Source: Candidatus Kapaibacterium sp.
GTDB lineage: Bacteria > Bacteroidota > Ignavibacteria > Kapaibacteriales > Kapaibacteriaceae
Assembly: GCA_022842685.1 (NCBI GenBank)
Contig: JALHPC010000024.1
Span: 1 to 42,565, forward strand
Length of the DNA: 42,565 nt
Direction: 5' to 3'
The translations under genes and the position numbers were made by a program. Numbering within the stretch: the first letter of the stretch is position 1; each line of letters opens with the position of its first letter. The notes beneath the pieces were generated by a model that saw nothing but the letters and a program-made list of their open reading frames with translations, had not been told where the DNA came from and searched no databases. This document shows positions 17,593 to 26,592 of this stretch, one piece after another.

Positions 17593-18384
17593 ATGCCTTC
17601 TATCTTTGACCCATCGCGCCTTCTTGTTATCGCCGGACCGTGCCTTGTTGAATCTGCAGGAGTAATCCAGCGTGTTGCCGACGGCGTTGCCGAAGCATGT
17701 GATGGACTACCAGTTACCTTGGTGCTCAAGGGTTCGTATCGTAAGGCAAACCGCACCAGTGCGACGTCGTTTGAGGGGATCGGCGACGAGCTGGCACTGA
17801 CCTTGCTCGCCAAGGCAGGTGAACGCATTGGAGCTCCAACGCTAACAGACATTCATGCCGACGACGAGGCTGCCATAGCGGCATCGTATGTAGACGTATT
17901 GCAGATTCCCGCCTTCCTAAGTCGCCAAACATCGCTCTTGCGAGCGGCGGCCGAAACGGGGAAAACCGTCAACATCAAGAAGGGGCAGTTTATGGCGCCC
18001 GACGACATGGCGAAGGCAGCCCAGAAGATAGGTGACCGCCGCAAGCGCGATGTATGGCTTACAGAGCGTGGTACAAGCTTTGGATATCACGACTTGGTAG
18101 TAGACTTCCGCGGTATCGTGACCATGAAGCAAACGGGCCATCCCGTCATTTTTGACGCAACGCACAGCGTGCAACGCCCAAGTGTTGGCGCCCAAAGCGG
18201 TGGCGCTCCTGAGTTTATTCCAACCCTTGCCTGCGCCGCAGCCGCTGCCGGTGTTGATGGCCTCTTCATTGAAACGCATCCCAATCCCGCAAAGGCGCTG
18301 AGCGATGCAGCCACACAGCTTCCGCTACGCAAGTTCCGCGATCTGTTGCGACGTGTTGTTGACCATTGGGCGCTTGCACGATGA
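17593..18384 (+). CDS. kdsA: 3-deoxy-8-phosphooctulonate (KDO-8-P) synthase
   Basis: Condenses phosphoenolpyruvate with arabinose 5-phosphate to make KDO-8-phosphate, the precursor of the inner-core sugar of LPS; cytoplasmic. The protein is 263 residues from the ATG at 17593, the start that gives the family N-terminus (FDPSRLLVIAGPCLVESAG). An upstream frame extension lies within the promoter. Family signatures are KGSYRKANRTSATSFEG, LTDIHADDEA, DVLQIPAFLSRQTSLL, VNIKKGQFMAPDDM, ERGTSFGYHDLVVDFR, FDATHSVQRP and the ending IETHPNPAKALSDA. It opens the kdsA-lptC-tpiA-pgsA-pgpA operon. KdsD, KdsB and KdsC are not in the window. Confidence 0.97.
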   Translation: MPSIFDPSRLLVIAGPCLVESAGVIQRVADGVAEACDGLPVTLVLKGSYRKANRTSATSFEGIGDELALTLLAKAGERIGAPTLTDIHADDEAAIAASYVDVLQIPAFLSRQTSLLRAAAETGKTVNIKKGQFMAPDDMAKAAQKIGDRRKRDVWLTERGTSFGYHDLVVDFRGIVTMKQTGHPVIFDATHSVQRPSVGAQSGGAPEFIPTLACAAAAAGVDGLFIETHPNPAKALSDAATQLPLRKFRDLLRRVVDHWALAR

Positions 18385-18914
18385 CGTTCGTTGTGTGCAT
18401 GTGCACGATTTGCCTTGTTACGTTGATGGCCTGTACGGAACGCACCGAGCAGACGCGTGCTACTGCCGATACTACGCTAGCCATGCCCACACACGTTGCC
18501 TATGGCATTACCGTGCACTTTACCGATTCCAGCAGAACCAAGGCACGGCTGCGTGGTTCCGTAGCACGCATCTACGAAGACCGTATGGAGACCACGCTTG
18601 CAGGTGGTGTATTCGTTGAGTTTTTCTCGACGTCAACAGGGAAGCGGGCCGCAACCCTACGGTCGGATAGCGCCTGGATTGACGACCGCACCAAGAATAT
18701 GATGGCCATTGGGAATGTTATCGTGATTGCCGACAGCAGCAACACGCGACTATCCACTCCCAGGTTGTTTTGGGATAGCGCCACAGAGCGCGTCTCGAGT
18801 ACCGAACGTGTCTCGATCGTATCGCCTAAAGAGACCATCGACGGCGTGGGCTTCGAGTCCGATCAAGCCCTCACCAGCTATCGCATCTACAACGTCAGAG
18901 GTGTCCAACGATGA
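18381..18914 (+). CDS. lptC: LptC-like LPS export lipoprotein
   Basis: Probable LptC, the membrane-anchored bridge that takes LPS from LptB2FG and hands it to LptA. The 177-residue protein starts at the ATG at 18381, overlapping the kdsA stop as ATGA. The N-terminus is a lipoprotein signal with lipobox TLMAC around residue 17, rather than the transmembrane anchor of the E. coli protein. The rest is beta-rich with OstA/LptC repeats: VARIYEDRMETTLAGGVFVEFF, LRSDSAWIDDRTKNMMAIGNVIV, LSTPRLFWDSATERVSSTERVSI and GVGFESDQAL, the last being the common end of the domain. Sitting after kdsA is a typical place for lptC. Call is from pattern and context; LptA-type repeats are similar. Confidence 0.85.
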   Translation: MTFVVCMCTICLVTLMACTERTEQTRATADTTLAMPTHVAYGITVHFTDSSRTKARLRGSVARIYEDRMETTLAGGVFVEFFSTSTGKRAATLRSDSAWIDDRTKNMMAIGNVIVIADSSNTRLSTPRLFWDSATERVSSTERVSIVSPKETIDGVGFESDQALTSYRIYNVRGVQR

Positions 18915-19693
18915 AACAACTCACCATTGCCGGCAACTGGAAGATGCACACCATGCCCAGCGACGCCGTTGCGCTCTGCGAGGCCATCGTGCATCATTCG
19001 TCAACGGCGAATGCCCTGTCGCAGGGGCATGCCGTTGTTCTTGCGCCGCCCCTTACCAGTCTAGCAGGTGTGGTGGCATCGTGTATGGGTACGGGTGTTG
19101 AAGTGGCAGCGCAAGACTGCCATGCAGCTTCTTCGGGTGCCTACACCGGCGATGTAAGTGCGGCTATGGTTGCTGCTCTTGGAGCAACCTGTGTGATTGT
19201 AGGACACAGCGAACGCCGCCGGTATCATGGCGAAACCGACGTCATGATAGGTGAGAAGGCCGCCGCTGCCGCGCGCTGTGGACTCGTTCCCATTATTTGT
19301 GTTGGCGAGTTATTACAGGATCGTCAGTCTGGCAACACGAACACCATCCTTCAAGCTCAGATAGAGGGAATCCTTCATGGCTTGGGCCAACAACCACTAA
19401 CGAGGGCCTACCTGGCGTACGAGCCCGTATGGGCCATTGGTACGGGCGTAGCAGCAACACCCAATCAGGCGGAGGAGACCCACCACTTCTTGCGCACCAT
19501 TCTTGACGATGGACAAGGGGCATTGCGAGGCGTTCCGATACTCTACGGTGGCAGCGTTACCGACAAAAATGCCGAAGAGCTCTTTAGCTGCCAGAGCATC
19601 GACGGCGCACTCGTTGGTGGAGCGTCGCTTGTGGCAGAGACGTTTGTTGCCATCATTCAGGCCGCGATACGAGTAGGGGCGCAGGCAGCGTAA
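18911..19693 (+). CDS. tpiA: Triosephosphate isomerase
   Basis: Interconverts dihydroxyacetone phosphate and glyceraldehyde 3-phosphate in glycolysis and gluconeogenesis. The 260-residue protein carries the complete active site: Asn9 and Lys11 in AGNWKMH, the electrophilic His99 in VIVGHSERR, and catalytic Glu171 in AYEPVWAIGTG. The phosphate-binding segments YGGSV and GALVGGASL are near the end. The start overlaps the lptC stop as ATGA. Its place between an LPS gene and phospholipid genes suggests it is kept here for operon convenience, perhaps linked through dihydroxyacetone phosphate, the source of glycerol phosphate; that link is inference. Confidence 0.98.
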   Translation: MKQLTIAGNWKMHTMPSDAVALCEAIVHHSSTANALSQGHAVVLAPPLTSLAGVVASCMGTGVEVAAQDCHAASSGAYTGDVSAAMVAALGATCVIVGHSERRRYHGETDVMIGEKAAAAARCGLVPIICVGELLQDRQSGNTNTILQAQIEGILHGLGQQPLTRAYLAYEPVWAIGTGVAATPNQAEETHHFLRTILDDGQGALRGVPILYGGSVTDKNAEELFSCQSIDGALVGGASLVAETFVAIIQAAIRVGAQAA

Positions 19694-19694
19694 T

Positions 19695-20297
19695 ATGTTC
19701 ACGGCGGCTAACATCCTTACCATTTCGCGCATCTTTCTAGCGCCACTATGCCTTGTAGGTGTTTTGCTGGATACTGCAGCGGGCATGCACGTTGCCGTTG
19801 TGCTGTTTGTAGTTGCTGCGCTTACAGACTACTTCGACGGCCTGTTGGCACGGCGCTATGGCCAAGTAACACAGCTTGGTATGGAGCTTGACCCCTTGGC
19901 CGACAAGGTCCTTACAACGACGGCATGGGTGGCCCTCGTCTATGTTGGCATTATGCCACTGTGGATGGCCATCATCATCATTGGTAGAGACTTTGCAACC
20001 ACGCTCCTGCGCAGCTATGCTGTGTCGAAGTCAAAGCCAATCGTAACCTCGACCACGGCCAAAGCCAAGACCATGCTGCAGATGCTCTTTATTGCCTATG
20101 GGCTTGTGGCAGTGTGGTTGGAGCGCACAGAGGTTTGGCCTGCAGCAAAGAACATTGCAAGCACCATCGTTCACGGCCACGCAACGTGGTGGGTAGCGCT
20201 TGTGATTACGGCATTCACCGTCTTCACGCTTGTTGAGTATCTCCATCGTAATCGACGCCTGTTCACCAACACCACATCACATCGCAATGAACCCTAG
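19695..20297 (+). CDS. pgsA: CDP-alcohol phosphatidyltransferase, probably phosphatidylglycerophosphate synthase
   Basis: An inner-membrane enzyme that joins CDP-diacylglycerol to glycerol 3-phosphate, the first committed step to phosphatidylglycerol. The 200-residue protein has the full CDP-alcohol phosphotransferase motif, with Asp45, Asp48, Gly49, Ala52, Arg53, Gly62, Asp66 and Asp70. About five or six hydrophobic segments follow. Its start is one base after the tpiA stop. The next gene, pgpA, performs the following step, which supports pgsA over the other family members (phosphatidylserine or cardiolipin synthases). Confidence 0.92.
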   Translation: MFTAANILTISRIFLAPLCLVGVLLDTAAGMHVAVVLFVVAALTDYFDGLLARRYGQVTQLGMELDPLADKVLTTTAWVALVYVGIMPLWMAIIIIGRDFATTLLRSYAVSKSKPIVTSTTAKAKTMLQMLFIAYGLVAVWLERTEVWPAAKNIASTIVHGHATWWVALVITAFTVFTLVEYLHRNRRLFTNTTSHRNEP

Positions 20298-20790
20298 TCG
20301 AATCCATGCCTTCGTGGTAACCGTAGCTGGAGCAGGATTATTACCCATAGCGCCCGGAACGTGGGGCTCGCTCGTGGTTGCCCTGCCAGCACTGGCCGTG
20401 GTGTTCGACCTCGTTCCAAGTATGTACGTTGCCTCGAGCTACGGCGTAGCAGCGGCCCTCTTCACCATTGCCGGCCTTGTTTCCATTCCCCATGTGCAAC
20501 GGTTATGGGGCTCCGACCCTTCTGCGGTTGTCATCGACGAGGCTGCCGGCATGGCCCTTATCTGCGCAACACCCTACGTGTATGTAACGCCGTGGCATTG
20601 GCTGGCCGGATTCCTTGTGTTTCGACTGTTAGACATCAAGAAGCCATGGCCGTGTAACTGGTTCAACGACCGACACGAAGCGTGGGGAGTCATGGGCGAT
20701 GACCTTGTGGCAGCAGTATACACCGTGGTTCTGCTTCATCTTGGCATGTTGTCGACAACCATTCTTGCAACCTTTGCTGTTGGTTCATAG
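20287..20790 (+). CDS. pgpA: Phosphatidylglycerophosphatase A
   Basis: Removes the terminal phosphate from phosphatidylglycerophosphate to give phosphatidylglycerol, in the inner membrane. The protein is 167 residues from the ATG at 20287, which overlaps the pgsA end by 11 bases. Family marks are GAGLLPIAPGTWGSLVVALP near the N-terminus, VVIDEAAGMAL in the middle, and FLVFRLLDIKKPWPCNWF followed by HEAWGVMGDDLVAAVYT, the last two holding the conserved acidic and Lys/Pro residues of PgpA. Four hydrophobic segments are visible. It closes the kdsA operon; with PgsA it completes phosphatidylglycerol synthesis. Confidence 0.95.
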   Translation: MNPSRIHAFVVTVAGAGLLPIAPGTWGSLVVALPALAVVFDLVPSMYVASSYGVAAALFTIAGLVSIPHVQRLWGSDPSAVVIDEAAGMALICATPYVYVTPWHWLAGFLVFRLLDIKKPWPCNWFNDRHEAWGVMGDDLVAAVYTVVLLHLGMLSTTILATFAVGS

Positions 20791-20885
20791 CACGCCAAAC
20801 TGCGACGTGTCGATGGCCCCGCAGCCCTGAAATTATGCGGTGTTTGGCAGGGCATGGTACGTGAAGACCGCATAAAACCTATCGG

Positions 20886-20894
20886 TGTGGAAAA
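20886..20894 (-). promoter_or_regulatory. DnaA-box-like 9-mer (TTTTCCACA)
   Basis: On the minus strand this reads TTTTCCACA, which fits the DnaA consensus TTWTNCACA exactly. It lies just upstream of the -33 element of the hup promoter. Confidence 0.45.
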
Positions 20895-20901
20895 CTTTGT
20901 G

Positions 20902-20933
20902 TTGCCAAGCCGCATAAACACTCGATATTTTCG
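20902..20933 (+). promoter_or_regulatory. Promoter of hup
   Basis: TTG at 20902-20904, 21 bases, then TATTTTCG at 20926-20933. The predicted start is near 20937, giving a leader of about 40 bases that contains GAAGGA as a ribosome-binding site six bases before the ATG. Confidence 0.6.
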
Positions 20934-20947
20934 CAGCGCAAACAGTT

Positions 20948-20956
20948 TTATCCACA
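20948..20956 (+). promoter_or_regulatory. DnaA box (TTATCCACA) in the hup leader
   Basis: TTATCCACA is the canonical high-affinity DnaA box. It lies about 10 bases after the predicted hup transcription start, where bound DnaA would block the promoter. With the inverted site at 20886 it brackets the promoter. Confidence 0.5.
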
Positions 20957-20976
20957 GCATTATTGAAGGAAGTTTC

Positions 20977-21351
20977 ATGAACAAGACAGAGCTCATCGAC
21001 GCCATTGCAGCTGGCTCGGGCCTTTCAAAGGCCGATGCCGACAAGGCATTGAAGGCAACGCTTGATTCGATTACGCGCGAAATCGCCAAGGGTGGCTCGG
21101 TTGCCCTCATCGGTTTTGGTACGTTCTCGGTTTCGAAGCGTAGCGCACGCAAGGGCAAGAACCCACGTACCGGCGCAGCAATCAAGATTGCTGCTAGCAA
21201 GGTGCCGAAGTTCAAGGCCGGTGCTGGCCTAAAGGCCATCGCTAACGGCGAGAAGAAGGTAGCCGCTCCTGCAAAGAAAGCCGCCCCAACAAAGAAGGCA
21301 GCACCAGCAGCAAAGGCCGCCCCAGCGAAGAAGGCAGCAAAGAAGAAGTGA
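20977..21351 (+). CDS. hup: HU-family DNA-binding protein with Lys/Ala/Pro-rich tail
   Basis: A small nucleoid protein that bends and wraps DNA as a dimer, 124 residues from the ATG at 20977. The open frame reaches further upstream but covers the promoter and DnaA boxes. Residues 1-90 are a standard HU fold: MNKTELIDAIAAGSGLSKAD, IAKGGSVALIGFGTFSVS, and the DNA-binding arm RKGKNPRTGAAIKIAASKVPKFKAG. Residues 92-124 are an added low-complexity tail of repeating AAPAKKAAPTKK units, like the tail of histone H1. Such tails occur in some Bacteroidota and actinobacterial HU proteins and strengthen DNA condensation. The gene is single, with a strong terminator. Confidence 0.95.
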   Translation: MNKTELIDAIAAGSGLSKADADKALKATLDSITREIAKGGSVALIGFGTFSVSKRSARKGKNPRTGAAIKIAASKVPKFKAGAGLKAIANGEKKVAAPAKKAAPTKKAAPAAKAAPAKKAAKKK

Positions 21352-21373
21352 TGACAATCGCTTCGTCGAACAG

Positions 21374-21400
21374 GCCCGCCATACGGCGGGCTTTTTTTTT
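21374..21400 (+). terminator. Rho-independent terminator of hup
   Basis: GCCCGCC (21374-21380) pairs perfectly with GGCGGGC (21385-21391) around a four-base loop and is followed by nine Ts. The end of the T run (TTG at 21399-21401) may double as the upstream element of the pyrB promoter. Confidence 0.93.
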
Positions 21401-21433
21401 GCCCTCGCACGTCGTACACCCCACGTAATTTTG
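21399..21433 (+). promoter_or_regulatory. Promoter of pyrB, leaderless
   Basis: TAATTTTG at 21426-21433 stands four bases before the pyrB ATG. The nearest TTG upstream is the end of the terminator T run, 24 bases away, which is longer than ideal. The transcript should begin at or within two bases of the ATG. Confidence 0.55.
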
Positions 21434-21437
21434 CGGC

Positions 21438-22340
21438 ATGCCCAAGCATCTGTTGGACACTGAACGTCTAACCACCGACGATATCAACGCACTCCTCGAC
21501 GAGGCGTCCACCTACCTTTCGCCCACGGGCGGTGTTCGGTCGCTTACTCAGCCATTGCTGGGGCAGACCATCGTTCTTGCATTCTTCGAACCATCAACGC
21601 GAACGCGTTTGTCCTTCGAGATGGCTGCCAAGAAGCTTGGCGCTACAGTATTACAGTTTACTCCCGAAGGTAGCAGCGTTGGTAAGGGCGAGTCGCTTCA
21701 CGAGACGTTCCGCACCATCGAGGCCATGGGTGTTGACGCCATCGTTATTCGCCACGCGGTTGACGGTGTTCACCGCGAGCTGGCAACGTGGACGCGCATG
21801 TCGGTACTCAACGCTGGCGAGGGGCGCACGGCCCATCCTACGCAGGCACTCTTGGATGCCTCGACGCTTCGCGAACGCGTTGGGTCGCTTGAAGGCCTTC
21901 GTGTGGCCATCGTTGGCGACATCGCCCACAGTCGTGTGGCTCGGTCCAACGTCGATGTGCTCACGAAGTGTGGAGCCACGGTGGTGCTATGCGCTCCCGA
22001 TGCGTTGCTCCCGGCCGAGCCGTGGGTTGATCGCTATGAGCGTTGTGCCACGATCGACGACGCCATGCGGACTGCCAACGTGGTATGCATGCTACGCATG
22101 CAGCGCGAGCGATTCGAAGCAGGATTGGCTATCGACCTCGAGGCCTATCGTGCTTCGTATGCGCTTACAACCGCTCGCGCCATGGCGACGCCCAATGTTC
22201 TCGTGATGCACCCAGGTCCTGTAAACGTTGGTGTAGAACTCGACGCTGGTGTGCTTGAACTTTCGCAGACGATTATTCATCGACAGGTTACGCACGGCGT
22301 TGCCGTGCGTATGGCCGTCCTTCGACATCACCTTGTTTGA
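21438..22340 (+). CDS. pyrB: Aspartate carbamoyltransferase, catalytic subunit
   Basis: Joins carbamoyl phosphate to aspartate, the committed step of pyrimidine synthesis. The 300-residue protein has the carbamoyl-phosphate site FFEPSTRTRLSF (STRT at 53-56), the KGESLHETF loop, HPTQALLD, the DIAHSRVARSN segment and the HPGPVN aspartate site near the end. The length is that of a stand-alone catalytic chain; no regulatory pyrI follows. There is no ribosome-binding site, but a promoter box four bases upstream, so it is probably read from a leaderless mRNA. carB begins 20 bases downstream and supplies the substrate. Confidence 0.97.
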   Translation: MPKHLLDTERLTTDDINALLDEASTYLSPTGGVRSLTQPLLGQTIVLAFFEPSTRTRLSFEMAAKKLGATVLQFTPEGSSVGKGESLHETFRTIEAMGVDAIVIRHAVDGVHRELATWTRMSVLNAGEGRTAHPTQALLDASTLRERVGSLEGLRVAIVGDIAHSRVARSNVDVLTKCGATVVLCAPDALLPAEPWVDRYERCATIDDAMRTANVVCMLRMQRERFEAGLAIDLEAYRASYALTTARAMATPNVLVMHPGPVNVGVELDAGVLELSQTIIHRQVTHGVAVRMAVLRHHLV

Positions 22341-22360
22341 CCACGAACTTCTAGTACGCC

Positions 22361-25300
22361 ATGCCCCGCAGAACAGACCTCCAATGCATCCTCGTTATCG
22401 GTTCCGGACCTATCGTCATCGGGCAGGCATGCGAATTTGACTACTCCGGCACCCAGGCCTGTAAGGTGCTGCGCGAGGAGGGCTATCGAGTTGTGCTGAT
22501 AAACTCGAACCCTGCAACGATCATGACCGATCCCGATGTTGCCCATGCTACGTACATCGAGCCAATAACGCCCGAGTTCATCGAGAAGATTATCGAGAAG
22601 GAACGCCCCGACGCTATCCTTCCAACCATGGGCGGCCAAGTAGCTCTGAATGCGGCTGTTGCTCTCCACGATAGAGGCATCCTTGCGAAATATGGCGTGC
22701 GTCTCATCGGATCGTCCATCGAATCGATCCACAAGGCCGAAGACCGCGAGCAGTTTCTTGCTGCCATGCAGCGCATTGGCATGGACATGCCACGTGGTGG
22801 CTTCGTTACCAGCGAGTCCGACGGCCTGGCTATCGTCGAAGAAACCGGTTTTCCCGTTATTATCCGCCCCTCGTTTACCATGGGTGGAACGGGAGGGGGC
22901 ATCGCATATAACGTCGAAGAGTATCGCACGATGCTGCGCAGTGGCCTTGTGGCTAGCCCAATTGGTCGTGTTCTTGTCGAAGAGAGTGTAATCGGCTGGA
23001 AGGAGTTCGAACTCGAGGTGATGCGCGACAGGGCAGATAACGTTGTTATCGTTTGCAGCATCGAAAACGTCGACCCAATGGGTGTGCACACAGGCGACTC
23101 GATTACTGTGGCTCCGGCACAGACGCTTACCGATCGCGAGTACCAACGCATGCGCGATGCAGCTCTGGCAATCATCCGCGAAATCGGCGTCGAAACAGGC
23201 GGATCGAACATTCAGTTCGCGTTGAATCCGGCTAATGGCCGCATGATCGTCATCGAAATGAACCCTCGAGTGTCGAGGTCTTCTGCGCTGGCCTCAAAGG
23301 CAACTGGCTTTCCGATTGCCAAGATTGCAGCCAAGCTGGCCGTTGGGTATACGCTCGACGAGATCCTTAACGACATCACGAAGAAGACACCTGCCTGCTT
23401 TGAGCCGTCGATCGACTACGTTGTGGTAAAAGTGCCACGGTGGGACTTCGAGAAGTTCCGCGAAAGCGATACGTCGCTCGGTGTTCAGATGAAAAGCGTC
23501 GGCGAGGCAATGTCGTTTGGACGAACATTCAAAGAGGCCCTGCAAAAGGCCCTACGCAGTCTTGAGCAAGGACGGTATGGCTTTGGCTTCGACAAGGCCG
23601 AACTGTGTGTACTTGGCACGCCGCCCGATACCGAGCTGGCCCCGCTTCGGCAGCGCCTGCGCACGCATACGTCGACGTCGATTTTTGACCTGTTCGACGC
23701 ACTGCGATATCGGCTTACCACCGAAGAGATTCACCGTCTGTCGAAGTACGATCCATGGTTCATCGAACAGTGTCGCGAAATCGTTGAACTCGGACTTGCC
23801 GTCATAGAACGCGCCAGACAAGCAGGCAAGGATGCTCTTGAGTCGATCGACGGTCCAACGATGCGGCGCCTGAAGTCCTACGGCTTTAGCGATCAGCAAC
23901 TTGCACTCATGACGGGCACGTCGGAGCTACGCGTGCGCACAAGAAGAACCACCTTGGGCGTGATTCCCGTGTACAAAACTGTTGATACGTGTGCGGCAGA
24001 ATTCGAATCGGAAACGCCCTATCATTACTCCACGTATGGAGCCGAAAACGAGTCGGTACCAAGCACGAACCGTAAGGTCATCATTTTGGGCAGCGGTCCA
24101 AACCGCATAGGTCAAGGCATCGAGTTCGACTACTGCTGTGTGCAAGGCGTCTTCGCCCTACGCAATCTGGGATACGAGGCAATCATGGTAAACTGTAATC
24201 CGGAGACGGTATCGACGGATTATGATACCACGAATAGACTCTACTTTGAACCGTTGACCTTTGAAGACGTGATGAACATCGTCGACCATGAACGGCCCGA
24301 TGGTGTGGTTGTAACGTTCGGAGGGCAGACACCGCTAAAGCTGGCCCAGCGCCTGGCCGACGCTGGCGTACCACTCATTGGAACATCGCCCGAAGGTATC
24401 GACCTTGCCGAAGATCGCAAGCGCTTTGGCGAACTGCTCGATCGACTAGGCATCCCATGTCCGCCATGGGGAACGGCGCTAGCCGAAGACGAAGCCGTCG
24501 ACATCGCCAATCGAATTGGATATCCCGTGCTCGTGCGTCCGTCGTACGTACTGGGAGGCCGAGCCATGCAGATATGCTATCGCGAAGAGTCGCTGCGGTC
24601 GTACATGGCTAATGCGCTTGCGCAAGATCCAACGCGCGCCGTACTCATCGATCACTTCCTTGAAAATGCCGTCGAGTATGACGTCGATGCTGTTAGCGAT
24701 GGCGTCACCACCGTCATTGGCGGTATCATGCAGCACATCGAAGAAGCCGGTGTACATAGTGGCGACTCGAGTTGCGTGCTGCCGCCGTACAATACGGCCG
24801 ACCGACACATTGCCACCATGATTGACTACACTGAGCGTATGGCCAAGGCCATCAACGTCGTGGGCTTGCTGAACATCCAATATGCCATACAGCACGATAC
24901 CGTGTATGTTCTTGAAGTCAACCCTCGTGCGTCGCGCACCGTGCCCTTTGTGAGCAAGGCCACAGGTACCAAGCTCGCTCATGTTGCCACGCAGGTGATG
25001 ACGGGTACGGCGCTGGCAGACATCGACGTAGAACCGTTCAGACTCGATATGAATCGCGTTGCGATTAAAGAGTCCGTCTTTCCGTTTACGAAATTTCCGC
25101 GCGTCAATGTCTTCCTCGGTCCTGAAATGCGCTCAACTGGCGAAGTGATGGGCATGGACAGCACCTTCGGTCGTGCGATTGTCAAGAGCCACATATCGGC
25201 CGGTAACGGTCTACCCGCACGTGGCAGCGTGTTTATCTCGCTTAGCACTCACGACAAAACCGATCGTGCCGCTGGTATCGCTCGTGGTTATGCCGACCTT

Positions 25301-25633
25301 GGCTTTACGATCCTAGCCACCGGTGGAACGGCGTCGTTCTTGCGAGACCATAACGTAACCGCCCAGCCCGTACTTAAGCACTACGAAGGAAGGCCAAGCA
25401 TTATCGACCAGATCGCCAACGGCGAAGTACACATTGTGATCAACACACCGTTAGGTGAAAACGCTCGGTACGACGAGTTCATCATGGGGCAGACCGCGCT
25501 CAAGCATAAGGTACCATTCTTCACAACCCTAGCTGCTGCCGAGGCCTCGCTGCAAGGCATCATTGCCATTCGAGAACAGCAGTTTAGCGCAACCTCACTC
25601 CAGGATCATTATGCAGTCCGGAACGGGCATTGA
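22361..25633 (+). CDS. carB: Carbamoyl-phosphate synthase, large subunit
   Basis: Makes carbamoyl phosphate from bicarbonate, ATP and ammonia delivered by the CarA glutaminase; feeds pyrimidine and arginine synthesis. The 1090-residue protein has the usual duplicated layout: a first ATP-grasp half beginning [20 protein letters not shown], the central oligomerisation region, and a second half beginning [20 protein letters not shown]. The C-terminal MGS-like allosteric domain runs from about residue 945 ([30 protein letters not shown]). The first half carries [15 protein letters not shown] and the second [14 protein letters not shown], the two carbamate/ATP lids. carA is not beside it. It is co-transcribed with pyrB and its end overlaps prmC. 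Confidence 0.98.
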   Translation: MPRRTDLQCILVIGSGPIVIGQACEFDYSGTQACKVLREEGYRVVLINSNPATIMTDPDVAHATYIEPITPEFIEKIIEKERPDAILPTMGGQVALNAAVALHDRGILAKYGVRLIGSSIESIHKAEDREQFLAAMQRIGMDMPRGGFVTSESDGLAIVEETGFPVIIRPSFTMGGTGGGIAYNVEEYRTMLRSGLVASPIGRVLVEESVIGWKEFELEVMRDRADNVVIVCSIENVDPMGVHTGDSITVAPAQTLTDREYQRMRDAALAIIREIGVETGGSNIQFALNPANGRMIVIEMNPRVSRSSALASKATGFPIAKIAAKLAVGYTLDEILNDITKKTPACFEPSIDYVVVKVPRWDFEKFRESDTSLGVQMKSVGEAMSFGRTFKEALQKALRSLEQGRYGFGFDKAELCVLGTPPDTELAPLRQRLRTHTSTSIFDLFDALRYRLTTEEIHRLSKYDPWFIEQCREIVELGLAVIERARQAGKDALESIDGPTMRRLKSYGFSDQQLALMTGTSELRVRTRRTTLGVIPVYKTVDTCAAEFESETPYHYSTYGAENESVPSTNRKVIILGSGPNRIGQGIEFDYCCVQGVFALRNLGYEAIMVNCNPETVSTDYDTTNRLYFEPLTFEDVMNIVDHERPDGVVVTFGGQTPLKLAQRLADAGVPLIGTSPEGIDLAEDRKRFGELLDRLGIPCPPWGTALAEDEAVDIANRIGYPVLVRPSYVLGGRAMQICYREESLRSYMANALAQDPTRAVLIDHFLENAVEYDVDAVSDGVTTVIGGIMQHIEEAGVHSGDSSCVLPPYNTADRHIATMIDYTERMAKAINVVGLLNIQYAIQHDTVYVLEVNPRASRTVPFVSKATGTKLAHVATQVMTGTALADIDVEPFRLDMNRVAIKESVFPFTKFPRVNVFLGPEMRSTGEVMGMDSTFGRAIVKSHISAGNGLPARGSVFISLSTHDKTDRAAGIARGYADLGFTILATGGTASFLRDHNVTAQPVLKHYEGRPSIIDQIANGEVHIVINTPLGENARYDEFIMGQTALKHKVPFFTTLAAAEASLQGIIAIREQQFSATSLQDHYAVRNGH

Positions 25634-26489
25634 GCGCCTGTGGACCGTTCTTGACCTTGTGAAGTGGGGTACCGACTACTTTACCGGCAAGGATGTTGAT
25701 TCGCCACGGCTTACGATAGAGCTCATGCTGTGCAATGTGCTTTCGTGTGGTCGTGTCCAGTTGTACAGCACCTTCGAGCGGCCGCTATCGAAGGCCGAGC
25801 TTGCAACCCTGCGCAGCTTCGTGCAGCGTCGGGTAGCGGGCGAGCCCCTCCAGTACATCACCGGAGAAGGTCCGTTCTTTGGCCATGTCTTCCACGTCAC
25901 TCCTAGCGTCTTGATTCCTCGTCCAGAAACCGAGCTAATCGCCGACCATGCACTTCGCTACTGTAGGGGGCACCGCGACACGCGAGCGCTCGACATTGGA
26001 ACGGGCAGCGGCTGCATTGCGATTTCGGTGGCAGTGCATGCTGCTGACAGCCAGTGGACGGCGGTGGACGTAAGCCAAGCGGCGGCCGACGTTGCCCGTG
26101 GCAACGCCGAACGCCTTGGCGTTGCCGACCGTGTGGAGGTACGTGTTATGGACTTCCTGACGGAGCTACCTGAGGGCCAGTTCGACATTGTGACGATGAA
26201 TCCGCCATACATTCCCGTTGCCGAGATCGACGCTGTGGATCCCGTGGTTCGAGACTTTGAGCCGAGAGGGGCCCTAACCGATGGTGCCGACGGCTTGACC
26301 TTTCACAGGCGGCTTGCCGAAGTGCTTGCCGGTGCCCCTTTCCTTACGGAGAGGGGAATGGTACTTGTGGAAGTTATGGCGGGCCAGGCAGACGTTGTGG
26401 AGGCGATCTACGGTAGCATTGGTGGCAAAACCACGGTAGTAGCCGACCTTGCAGGCATTCCTCGAATGGTAACGTGGCAGCCATCATGA
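25611..26489 (+). CDS. prmC: Release factor glutamine methyltransferase
   Basis: Methylates the Gln of the GGQ motif in release factors RF1 and RF2 using S-adenosylmethionine. The protein is 292 residues from the ATG at 25611, 23 bases inside the end of carB. The earlier in-frame start at 25563 would overlap more and add a non-family N-terminus. Family features are the N-terminal helical domain with [20 protein letters not shown] and VLIPRPETE, the SAM loop [14 protein letters not shown] (about 128-141), and the catalytic NPPY at 197-200. prfA is not adjacent. Translation is probably coupled to carB. Confidence 0.95.
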   Translation: MQSGTGIERLWTVLDLVKWGTDYFTGKDVDSPRLTIELMLCNVLSCGRVQLYSTFERPLSKAELATLRSFVQRRVAGEPLQYITGEGPFFGHVFHVTPSVLIPRPETELIADHALRYCRGHRDTRALDIGTGSGCIAISVAVHAADSQWTAVDVSQAAADVARGNAERLGVADRVEVRVMDFLTELPEGQFDIVTMNPPYIPVAEIDAVDPVVRDFEPRGALTDGADGLTFHRRLAEVLAGAPFLTERGMVLVEVMAGQADVVEAIYGSIGGKTTVVADLAGIPRMVTWQPS

Positions 26490-26544
26490 CGTGTTACGAA
26501 ACGGTATTACAAAACGTCATCGGCCTCACTGCGAACGTTTTTCG

Positions 26545-26552
26545 TAGTTTTG
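26545..26552 (+). promoter_or_regulatory. TAGTTTTG promoter box before the STAS/TonB cluster
   Basis: TAGTTTTG preceded by CG, about 40 bases before the STAS gene. No TTG is at the best distance. It is the only such box seen before or within 26490-33393, so it may drive the whole cluster. Confidence 0.5.
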
Positions 26553-26592
26553 GCCGCCTTTCGGACGTGGGCATACCCGCTGGGATTCCATC

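Noticed and set aside
20886..20956. Replication origin
   Set aside because: Only two DnaA boxes, no A+T-rich unwinding stretch beside them, and no dnaA, dnaN or gidA nearby.
21361..21437. Pyrimidine attenuator before pyrB
   Set aside because: The hairpin with T run belongs to hup, and the pyrB promoter lies after it, leaving no leader to attenuate.
22328..23146. A 272-codon open frame on the minus strand opposite carB
   Set aside because: It lies wholly within the highly conserved carB coding region, has no family resemblance, and arises from the codon bias of the other strand; the 242-codon frame at 22483-23211 is the same effect.
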